Assembly (NCBI GenBank): GCA_011772275.1 | Contig: WVZU01000189.1 | Coordinates: forward strand, 4,983-10,088 | Source of the DNA: Planctomycetales bacterium | Lineage (GTDB): Bacteria; Planctomycetota; Planctomycetia; Pirellulales; UBA7805 | Direction: 5' to 3' | Length of the DNA stretch: 5,106 bases | Part shown: positions 1-5,106 of the stretch, in pieces | How positions within the stretch are numbered: the first letter of the stretch is position 1 | How the letters are laid out: the number at the start of each line of letters is the position of its first letter | Translations under genes and position numbers: made by a program | Notes under the pieces: model-generated | The model's input: the letters and a program-made list of their open reading frames with translations, nothing else | Database searches by the model: none | What the model was told of the DNA's origin: nothing

Positions 1-307
1 AGCGCTTCAGCAACTGGCTGTGCTCGGATTCGACCATCTCGGCCTGCGCCGCCAGAGCCGGCCGCCGGCTGACCGCCTCCTCAAGGCACCCCCCCTCCTC
101 TTCCTGCTGGAAATGCCGATCCAGCTGCTGGTGCAAATCGGTCAAGCAACCGATCAGCATCTCCCGACCGGCAGGCAACTCGCCCTCCGGCAGCTGCAGG
201 CTGTCCGACCACACCGCCTGGATCCGCCGAACCACCCCCTGCAGCCGACGGTGTTCGGACTCCAAGAAATTCGCATAGGCCAGGCAATCGTCCGTTGAGC
301 CGATCAT
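1..307 (-). CDS. Hemerythrin-like HHE domain protein (3' end outside window)
   Basis: This gene starts at the ATG at 307-305 and runs off the left edge, so only the first 102 residues are visible and no stop is seen. The visible part reads as a four-helix HHE-type domain: SEHRRL with H19 in helix 1, LHQQLDRHFQQEEE with H59, H65, E69 and E70 in helix 2, and ESEHSQLL with H96 at the edge of helix 3. HF..EE followed by a later EH is the usual ligand pattern of bacterial hemerythrin-like proteins, which bind a di-iron centre and serve in oxygen, NO or iron sensing or storage. No signal peptide is visible, so it should be cytoplasmic. The start is well supported by GGAGGAG 6 bases upstream. It lies 63 bp downstream of the BON gene on the same strand and is probably co-transcribed. 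The family call is fairly sure; the function is inferred, and the remaining ligands lie outside the window. Confidence 0.8.
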   Translation of the reverse strand, partial: MIGSTDDCLAYANFLESEHRRLQGVVRRIQAVWSDSLQLPEGELPAGREMLIGCLTDLHQQLDRHFQQEEEGGCLEEAVSRRPALAAQAEMVESEHSQLLKR

Positions 308-313
308 TTTTTT

Positions 314-320
314 CTCCTCC
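314..320 (-). promoter_or_regulatory. Strong Shine-Dalgarno site of the hemerythrin-like gene
   Basis: On the minus strand GGAGGAG is followed by six A residues and then ATG at 307. This is a near-ideal ribosome site with a 6-base spacer. It fixes the start of a gene that is otherwise easy to miss because it has no stop inside the window. Confidence 0.8.
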
Positions 321-370
321 CGTTCAACGCCCCCGCCGGCCAGTGTCTCAAACCGCGGCCAGCCAGTCGG

Positions 371-664
371 TCAGTCAAGCGGTGTGGCCACCCGAATACG
401 ATTGGCAACCTCGTCCACACCCTCAGTCCGCAGGGCCAGCGTTTGGGCTAACTGCTTGACGTAATACGTCGGAGCGTCTCCGCACAACGTCAACACCCCT
501 TCGTGATACTCGCAAGAGATGCACCGCAACGACAGGTACGGGCTGGCGGCGAGGTCGCGCCGCACCCGTTCCTCAATCGTGTCCCCCAGCGGCAGCGATA
601 CCCTCGTGATTGATGGGTCCACTGCGCCAGGTTTCGGATCTTCGGTAGACGCCATTCCGATCAT
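371..664 (-). CDS. Cytoplasmic BON-domain protein
   Basis: A complete 97-residue protein. After a loose N-terminal tail (residues 1-28), residues 30-92 form one BON domain: IEERVRRDLAASPYL (helix), CEYHEGVLTLCG (strand-turn-strand with the conserved G56 and G62), YYVKQLAQTLA (helix) and EGVDEVANRIRV (the GV..V.N.I signature). BON domains occur in OsmY-type and other stress or envelope proteins and are thought to bind phospholipid or protein partners. This one lacks a signal peptide, so it is probably cytoplasmic. C48 and C51 form a CxxC, with a third cysteine at 61; metal binding is possible but unproven. The SCE(F/Y)HEGVLTL stretch resembles small planctomycete BON proteins as I remember them. 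Two starts are possible. ATG 664 has GGAG only 2 bases away, while ATG 655 (residue 4) has it 11 bases away. I kept 664 because the leader there resembles that of the next gene. Domain call firm, role unknown. Confidence 0.85.
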   Translation of the reverse strand: MIGMASTEDPKPGAVDPSITRVSLPLGDTIEERVRRDLAASPYLSLRCISCEYHEGVLTLCGDAPTYYVKQLAQTLALRTEGVDEVANRIRVATPLD

Positions 665-915
665 TTCTCCAGTTCAGCGCAAGAACAACACACTCCCTTC
701 ACCCGCGCTTCACCAAACGCTCGTTTCCATACCCCGCAGGGCCAGGCTCGACACACTCCAAACCCGACCCAAACAGGGAACCCAAATCCACCCGCCCAGC
801 CGACCACCGTCTATCCCAGGTTGCTGGGCCACCCAGGAAATCCCGGCGGCGGGCAACGCCGGTCGCCGGGGCCTACCTGTCCAAATCCCGCGCAAACACC
901 GCGGTTCCACCTGCC

Positions 916-943
916 GCACGTGCCACCTGGCACAAACCTTGTG
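916..943. promoter_or_regulatory. Interlocked dyad symmetries just downstream of a promoter candidate
   Basis: Three perfect inverted repeats overlap in 28 bp: GCACGTGC (916-923), GTGCCA-CC-TGGCAC (920-933) and CACAA-ACC-TTGTG (931-943). They begin about 12 bases downstream of the start site predicted from the TATAAT at 967-962. They could therefore be a repressor operator or alternative hairpins in the RNA leader. No poly-U run follows, so they are not a standard terminator. The symmetry is seen directly; the regulatory role is inferred. Confidence 0.35.
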
Positions 944-961
944 GCCCCACGCGGCCCCCTC

Positions 962-988
962 ATTATACCCGGCATCCGTATCTATCAA
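962..988 (-). promoter_or_regulatory. Candidate sigma-70-type promoter for the BON/hemerythrin-like genes
   Basis: On the minus strand TTGATA (988-983, five of six bases of the -35 consensus) is followed after 15 bp by a perfect TATAAT (967-962). The stretch is an AT-rich island inside GC-rich sequence. Transcription would begin near 955 and give a leader of about 290 bases before the BON start. The 15-bp spacer is shorter than the preferred 17. Planctomycete promoters are poorly characterised, so confidence is moderate. Confidence 0.4.
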
Positions 989-1277
989 ATACAAATTGCC
1001 GGCAGGCCAGCGGCTGGCCGCGGCGCTGCTGGCGACCCGTCCCAGCCCGGGTGGGAGCGGACTGAGCGGCTTTGGCGGATCACGGTTAGGCGGTGGCCGG
1101 GGTACTTTGCGGAAAACGATCCGGGCGTGGCTGAACAACGTGGCCAACGCCGGGGCCCGCCAACGGGCCGCAAGAGATCCGCCCTGGCAGCGGTCCGCCC
1201 CCGCCACAGGCCCGGCCGACGGGAAAAGACTGCCTTGCCGGCCACGGCGAATTGCAAAGCGGGCCAGCCTGGCGATA

Positions 1278-1397
1278 AATCTCAGCAGAGGGTCGACGTT
1301 CTTGGGGAAGCTTAGAACCGGGTCGACCGCCCCAGCGAAGCTTAGAACCGGGTCGATCGTCTTGGCGAAGCTTAGAACCGGGTCGACCGCCCCAGCG
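1278..1397. repeat. Four-unit 30-bp tandem repeat with two alternating variants
   Basis: Units lie at 1278-1307, 1308-1337, 1338-1367 and 1368-1397. Units 2 and 4 are identical (30/30). Unit 3 differs from them at five positions, all transitions, clustered in the last third of the unit. Unit 1 is degenerate and closest to unit 3 (21/30). The order is therefore B', A, B, A, which suggests duplication of a 60-bp block. Units 2-4 start with the palindrome AAGCTT; units 2 and 4 also hold GGTCGACC. Because 30 is a multiple of 3, every reading frame crosses the array unbroken. On the minus strand one frame gives a decapeptide of the form (V/I)DPVLSF(A/P).. repeated. There are no spacers or conserved long repeats, so it is not a CRISPR. 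Confidence 0.9.
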
Positions 1398-1424
1398 GGC
1401 CGCCGAAAGGCCGCGACGGCCCGC
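1395..1424. repeat. 8-bp GC-rich inverted repeat (hairpin) beside the tandem array
   Basis: GCGGGCCG (1395-1402) pairs perfectly with CGGCCCGC (1417-1424) around a 14-base loop. The hairpin lies 47 bp past the DUF1571 stop in the direction of transcription and touches the last tandem unit. It could help end that transcript, but no T-rich run follows on the minus strand, so I do not call it an intrinsic terminator. Confidence 0.45.
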
Positions 1425-1471
1425 GGAAAAGCCGGGCGATGACCGTGCACCCGCCGTGGTTTGCGCTATTT

Positions 1472-2302
1472 TTATTTCTTCGGCTTGCTGACGAAACGAT
1501 ACTTTTCGTTGCTGTAGTCAAAGTCCAGGTCGGTCAGCCCCTGGTTCAGCTTGACATTAACGTAGGTATACTCTTCCACCAGTTTCGGCGGGCGACCCTC
1601 TTTTTCCGGCCATTCATAAGCGGTCAGCCGCACGGGAATTTGCATTTCCGCATCGATGAAGACCCGTGCCAGGTGATACCGAAACTCCTCGCGCGGCACC
1701 GGGTGCTTGACTTGGATCACCGAGCAGGGACGTCCGTTCAGCTTGGCGTTTTCAAACTGAGCGACTTCGCATTCGCCGTAGGCCAGGTCGTGCTCACCCA
1801 CTTCGATCAGCCGCTTGATCAAGGTGCGGAAGCCGAAATAGGTGATGGGATAGCGATTGTCTGTCATGGCCAGCATGCCTTCGGGGGGCAGAAATACCTT
1901 GCCGATCAAAGCGCGAGGTCCACTGCCCGCATGGGCACAAAGCTTGTTGTTGTACCTGCCATCCACGTAGATCACCTCCTGGCCCTTCTTGGCGTGAGGT
2001 GCCAAAAAGTAGAGGTAAACACTAAACGGCTTGTGCCGTACCTTGGCATACAGGTACTCGCGTTCCAGCAGCTCGCCATCCACCCGCTCGCGCTTGATCA
2101 ACGTACACGTATAGTCCTGGATTTCCCGATCGATCCGCGCCAGACCGTCGTGGGCGTACGCCAAAACCGGTTCCAACGGATGGTCGCCACCCGGATGCCG
2201 CGGTGCCTGACCCTGGGCACCCGCGGGAAGAACAGGCGCGGACAATAACAGGCCGAGGGTGGCGGCGAACAGGGTGAAACAGCGGGCGTTGGCAGCAGGC
2301 AT
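1472..2302 (-). CDS. Secreted DUF1571 family protein
   Basis: A 276-residue protein recognised as DUF1571, a family of unknown function seen mostly in Planctomycetes. Residues 1-30 look like a signal peptide: R7, a hydrophobic stretch from about 8 to 27, and probable cleavage near AGAQ-GQ (27-32). There is no lipobox, so a soluble periplasmic or exported protein is likely. The mature part carries the family hallmarks: DYTCTLIKRERVDGELLE (63-80), RHKPFSVYLYFL (89-100), GQEVIYVDGRYNNKL (107-121), NRYPITYFGFRTLIKRL (149-165), and the final strand YTYVNVKLNQGLTDLDFD (245-262). The alternating strands suggest a LolA/LolB-like beta shell that may hold lipid or lipoprotein; this is inference. The frame stays open upstream to 2395, but ATG 2302 is chosen because it has AAGGAG 6 bases away and puts the signal peptide at the N-terminus. 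Only a weak -10 (TCTAAT, 2327-2322) is visible upstream. No partner gene is adjacent. Confidence 0.88.
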   Translation of the reverse strand: MPAANARCFTLFAATLGLLLSAPVLPAGAQGQAPRHPGGDHPLEPVLAYAHDGLARIDREIQDYTCTLIKRERVDGELLEREYLYAKVRHKPFSVYLYFLAPHAKKGQEVIYVDGRYNNKLCAHAGSGPRALIGKVFLPPEGMLAMTDNRYPITYFGFRTLIKRLIEVGEHDLAYGECEVAQFENAKLNGRPCSVIQVKHPVPREEFRYHLARVFIDAEMQIPVRLTAYEWPEKEGRPPKLVEEYTYVNVKLNQGLTDLDFDYSNEKYRFVSKPKK

Positions 2303-2308
2303 GTTCGG

Positions 2309-2314
2309 CTCCTT
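2309..2314 (-). promoter_or_regulatory. Shine-Dalgarno site that sets the DUF1571 start
   Basis: AAGGAG on the minus strand lies 6 bases before the ATG at 2302. It favours this start over the longest possible frame beginning at 2395, which would bury the signal peptide behind 31 extra residues. Confidence 0.75.
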
Positions 2315-2849
2315 GCTGGTAATTAGAAGTCGGCTGGTCACAGCACGTTGCACCGACGTCAGCAAGTGCGAGATTCCCCGAGCTGGTGATCGCATGACCC
2401 CCTGGGGCGCCGGGACCGGTGGGAAGATCGCGGTGGGGCCGAGCAGTCGTGTAAGGGTGTGTTAGCTAGTATCGCCCGGTCAGTCGGCTGAACATTACCT
2501 GCCGGCGCTGCAGCTAGCACCCTTTACTCAGCCGTTGTGACGCGGCTCGTCAGGCATCAACCGCACGCCACCCGTAACCCGCTCAGCCTGAACAACCCGT
2601 GGACCCCGACCCGGCCGCCTTTCAAGCGTTTTTTCTGGCGGTTTGTCAACGTTCAATTTTCAGGGTGCGAAACTCGTCACGCGTTTGGGCTCTTCCCGCG
2701 CCGCCGCACGTCTTGGCGACTTTCGCGGCCGCGGCGAGCGAGAAATTTCAGGCTGGGACCAAGGCGAAATTTTTGGCCCGGCAAACCAACCCTCTGGACA
2801 GCAGCCCGTCGGCCGCGGCCAGGCCGTGGCAGACCGCAGGCCACAAGCC

Positions 2850-2895
2850 CCCGACCGCCGGGCTGGGTCCTGGCGTACCGGAAGTGACGGTCGGG
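2850..2895. repeat. Inverted repeat downstream of the helicase gene
   Basis: CCCGACCG (2850-2857) and CGGTCGGG (2888-2895) form a perfect 8-bp stem with a 30-base loop, 40 bp past the helicase stop. The loop can form a smaller competing stem (CGCC 2856-2859 with GGCG 2872-2875). With no T run it is at best a weak candidate for transcript-end processing. Confidence 0.3.
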
Positions 2896-2934
2896 CAAGC
2901 AGGGCGATCGGCTCCGTTGGGGTAGAAGGCCCGT

Positions 2935-5034
2935 TTAGTCCCAGAGTGAGGAGGTCGAGCGTCGGATGCGGCGGCGTTTTGAGGCCAGGCCGCCCGTCGC
3001 CGCCGGCGGGCTCGTCTCGCCACCGCCTGCCAGGCGGCAGGTAAACCGCTGTTGGACCGCGTCGGAAAGGAAACGGGTCAGCTGCCCTAGTCCGCTGCGA
3101 TCCGTACGCCGGCTGCGGGGATTGGCATAGCGTCGGGGGTAGTAAACGTACAACCAGCGTTTGGCCCGCGTCAGGGCCACGTAGAACAGCCGCCGTTCTT
3201 CATCAATTTGTTCCACCGAGTCCGTCGCCAGATCGGAAGGGATGTGTCCGTCGCTGGCGTGAATCACGTAGACGGCGTCCCATTCCAGGCCTTTGGCGGA
3301 GTGGATTGTGCTGAGCACCAGGTAATCTTCGTCGCGCTGAGCGGGCCTGGCCAGGTCGGCAGAGCTGGAGGGGGGATCGAGCGCCAGTTCGACCAGCATC
3401 GCTCGCCGGTCGGCGAACCGGCTCGCCAGCTCTTCCAGCTGCTGCACATCGCGCCACCGCGCCGCGGCCTGGTCATACTTGATTTCCAGGAGGGGTTTGT
3501 AAAATTGGCAGATCGCCGCCATTTGGGCCGGCAGGGCCAGGCCGTCGGGGGCCCTCAGGCGGCTCAACAGGCCCACCAGCTCGGACCACTCCTCGCGCGC
3601 CATCCCCGGCACCTGGGCCTTTTCCCAGCCGCTCAGCCCCCCCTCCCCTTCCTGCAGCGGGTCCAGCAGTCGTTGAGCCGTCTTGGGGCCGATGCCGGGC
3701 AGCAGCATCAGCAGCCGTTGGCCCGCCACCACGTCCCGGGGGTTTTCGGCAAACCGCAGCACGGAAATCACATCCTTGATATGCGCGGTCTCGATAAACT
3801 TCAGGCCACCAAATTTGACGTAGGGAATGTTGTGACGCCGCAACTCGCCTTCCAGAAGAATACTGTGGTGCGATGCGCGATAGAGGATCGCCTGGTTGCG
3901 AAGCGCCAGGTCCCCCTCGCGATGATCCAGCACCTGTCGGACAATTTCGTCGGTCTGTTCCCATTCGTCGTCGCAAGTCACCAGCAGCGGCGGCTGGCCC
4001 GCCGACTGGTCCGACCAGAGTTTTTTCCTGAACTGGTCACGCGCTTCGCCAATCACCGCGTTGGTCGCGTCCAGGATCGAGGGGGTGCTGCGGTAGTTCT
4101 GTTCCAGCTTGACGATCGTTGTCTGCGGGTAGGTCTTGGGAAAATCGAGCATGTTGCGGACGGTGGCTGCGCGAAACGAATAGATCGACTGGCAGTCGTC
4201 CCCTACGGCGGTTAAACCCCGGCCGTCGAGGCAAAGATGCTCCAGGATGTCCGCCTGCAGCCGATTCGTATCCTGGTATTCGTCGACCAGCACGCACTCG
4301 AATCGATCCCGCACCGCTGGCCCCGCCACCGGATCCACCATCAAGCCCCGCCAGAACAACAGCAGATCGTCGTAGTCCAGGACCGCCGAAAAGTCCTTGT
4401 GGCGGACGTAGTGCTGGAACAGCTTTTTCAGCGAATCGGTGTACTCCAGACACCAGGGGTAGTGCGCCTGAAGGACTTGAGCCAGGGGTAGCTGAGAATT
4501 TACGCAGTGGCTGTAAATGGCCAGGCAGGTCCCTTTCTTGGGAAACCGCGTCTTCAAATCCGCCAGGCCGATGTCGGTCCGGACGACATTCATCAGGTCT
4601 TCGGCGTCGGCACGGTCCAGGATAGTGAAATCGGCATCGAGGCCGATGGCGGCACCGTGCATGCGCAGCAGGCGGCAAGCGGTCGCATGAAAAGTACCGC
4701 CCCACACCCGGGCGATTTCCGCCCCTCGCCGGGGTCGAGCGGCGGGGGACGCCTCGCGGCCAACCAAACCGGCCACGCGGCGCAACATCTCGGCCGACGC
4801 GCGGCGTGTAAACGTCAGCAACAGAATCCGCTCAGCCCGTACACCCCCCCGCAACAAATTCGCCACGCGGTGCACCAAGGTGTGCGTCTTACCAGTCCCC
4901 GCCCCGGCGACAATCAAAAGCGGCAGCTCGCCGTGCGTCACCGCCGCCCGCTGCTGGTCGTTCAAGCCAGCCAGCTGGCACGGCTGGTCCTCAAGCTTCG
5001 CTTTGAACCGCGCTGATTCCTGCATGACGAGCAT
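2935..5034 (-). CDS. UvrD/PcrA-like superfamily 1A ATP-dependent DNA helicase
   Basis: A 699-residue 3'-5' DNA helicase/translocase of the UvrD/PcrA/Rep family, acting in the cytoplasm in DNA repair and replication restart. Motifs in order (numbered from ATG 5034): Q motif LNDQQRAAV (24-32), Walker A AGAGTGKT (43-50), Ia LLLTFTRRA (71-79), Ic GTFHATACRLL (113-123), Walker B VDEYQDTN (250-257), III AVGDDCQSIYSFRAA (276-290), IV LEQNYRS (310-316), V STIHSAKGLEWDAVYVI (575-591) and VI ERRLFYVALTRAKRWL (613-628). Domain 2B is present, with VKFGGLKF (406-413) and a helix-hairpin-helix-like PGIGPKTAQRLL (446-457). All catalytic residues are intact. Only about 70 residues follow motif VI, ending in a basic tail (SKRRRIRR), so the Tudor-like C-terminus of PcrA/UvrD appears missing. 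The exact subfamily (UvrD, PcrA or Rep-like) is undecided, so no symbol is given. Possible starts are GTG 5058, ATG 5034 (GGAAA 9 bases upstream) and ATG 5025; all leave the helicase core complete. Confidence 0.95.
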   Translation of the reverse strand: MLVMQESARFKAKLEDQPCQLAGLNDQQRAAVTHGELPLLIVAGAGTGKTHTLVHRVANLLRGGVRAERILLLTFTRRASAEMLRRVAGLVGREASPAARPRRGAEIARVWGGTFHATACRLLRMHGAAIGLDADFTILDRADAEDLMNVVRTDIGLADLKTRFPKKGTCLAIYSHCVNSQLPLAQVLQAHYPWCLEYTDSLKKLFQHYVRHKDFSAVLDYDDLLLFWRGLMVDPVAGPAVRDRFECVLVDEYQDTNRLQADILEHLCLDGRGLTAVGDDCQSIYSFRAATVRNMLDFPKTYPQTTIVKLEQNYRSTPSILDATNAVIGEARDQFRKKLWSDQSAGQPPLLVTCDDEWEQTDEIVRQVLDHREGDLALRNQAILYRASHHSILLEGELRRHNIPYVKFGGLKFIETAHIKDVISVLRFAENPRDVVAGQRLLMLLPGIGPKTAQRLLDPLQEGEGGLSGWEKAQVPGMAREEWSELVGLLSRLRAPDGLALPAQMAAICQFYKPLLEIKYDQAAARWRDVQQLEELASRFADRRAMLVELALDPPSSSADLARPAQRDEDYLVLSTIHSAKGLEWDAVYVIHASDGHIPSDLATDSVEQIDEERRLFYVALTRAKRWLYVYYPRRYANPRSRRTDRSGLGQLTRFLSDAVQQRFTCRLAGGGETSPPAATGGLASKRRRIRRSTSSLWD

Positions 5035-5041
5035 TGTAGCA
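5033..5041 (-). promoter_or_regulatory. Candidate extended -10 promoter element of the helicase gene
   Basis: TGCTACAAT on the minus strand fits an extended -10 (TGn followed by TATAAT with one mismatch). No -35 is recognisable at 17 bp. The predicted start of transcription falls at 5026-5025, on the A of the in-frame ATG at 5025. If used, this promoter would exclude the ATG at 5034 and give a nearly leaderless mRNA. Confidence 0.3.
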
Positions 5042-5106
5042 CGTTTCCGCACCCCCACCGGACTGGCGGCCCGCCCTGATCCTGCCCCGGCCGCGAAAGG
5101 CTGACC

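Larger units (their letters stand above)
665..1471. other. 807-bp intergenic region between the BON and DUF1571 genes
   Basis: No convincing gene lies here. Long frames are open on both strands at once, which is common in DNA of this GC content. Their translations are Pro/Arg/Gly-rich and show no recognisable domain. What can be seen, from right to left, is an 8-bp hairpin (1395-1424), a four-unit tandem array (1278-1397), a promoter-like AT-rich island (962-988) and a cluster of interlocked dyads (916-943). The last 250 bp before the BON start hold no clear second promoter. No tRNA, rRNA or CRISPR signature was seen. Confidence 0.6.
2303..2934. other. 632-bp intergenic region between the helicase and DUF1571 genes
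   Basis: No convincing gene. Short open frames on both strands give Arg/Pro-rich translations, overlap each other and have no domain. Near the helicase stop there is an 8-bp inverted repeat (2850-2895). GAAATTT occurs twice, 24 bp apart, at 2742 and 2766. A perfect TTGACA (2649-2644, minus) has no fitting -10 downstream. A weak -10, TCTAAT (2327-2322, minus), lies just before the DUF1571 ribosome site without a recognisable -35. No tRNA or other structured RNA was recognised. Confidence 0.55.

Noticed and set aside
20..298. Plus-strand frame of 92 codons at the left edge
   Set aside because: Antisense to the hemerythrin-like gene, which has a strong ribosome site and the His/Glu ligand pattern.
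1278..1397. CRISPR array
   Set aside because: The units are directly adjacent with no unique spacers, and there are no cas genes.
519..1442. Plus-strand frame of 307 codons
   Set aside because: It overlaps the well-supported BON gene in antisense, is Arg/Pro/Gly-rich, has no recognisable domain, and crosses the tandem array only because 30 is a multiple of 3.
1439..2248. Plus-strand frame of 269 codons
   Set aside because: Antisense shadow of the DUF1571 gene, which has a signal peptide, a ribosome site and family motifs.
2303..2395. N-terminal extension of the DUF1571 frame to an upstream ATG
   Set aside because: It would add 31 residues ahead of a clear signal peptide and ignore the AAGGAG site at 2309-2314.
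2644..2649. Perfect -35-like TTGACA on the minus strand
   Set aside because: No -10-like hexamer lies 16-18 bp downstream, and it is about 340 bp from the next start.
2537..3044. Three overlapping plus-strand frames of 108-133 codons
   Set aside because: They overlap one another in different frames, have low-complexity Arg/Pro-rich translations, and some run into the helicase 3' end.
3208..4215. Plus-strand frame of 335 codons
   Set aside because: Antisense shadow of the helicase gene, whose motifs run through the whole stretch.

Overview
The window is a GC-rich piece of bacterial chromosome in which every supported gene lies on the minus strand. A planctomycete (Pirellulales-like) source is the best guess. 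The evidence is a secreted DUF1571 protein, a family found mostly in Planctomycetes, a cytoplasmic BON-domain protein of the type I recall from that phylum, wide intergenic gaps and GGAGG-type ribosome sites. This is an inference from remembered families, not a search result.

Layout in the direction of transcription (right to left). (1) A UvrD/PcrA-like superfamily 1A DNA helicase (5034-2935) with all core motifs but a short basic tail where PcrA and UvrD carry a Tudor-like domain. (2) A 632-bp gap with no convincing gene. (3) A DUF1571 protein with a signal peptide (2302-1472), start fixed by AAGGAG. (4) An 807-bp gap without a convincing gene. It holds a hairpin, four alternating 30-bp tandem units (1278-1397), and an AT-rich promoter candidate (TTGATA-15-TATAAT, 988-962) followed by interlocked dyads (943-916). 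(5) A BON-domain gene (664-371), then a hemerythrin-like HHE gene (307 to beyond base 1) 63 bp further on, probably one transcription unit.

The helicase and DUF1571 genes look like independent units. The BON and hemerythrin-like genes may work together in a stress or metal/oxygen-related response, but only their adjacency and nearly matching start leaders support this. I did not find a clearly new multi-gene system. The points most worth following up are the promoter-dyad block, the alternating repeat array, the shared leaders, and a possible leaderless start of the helicase.
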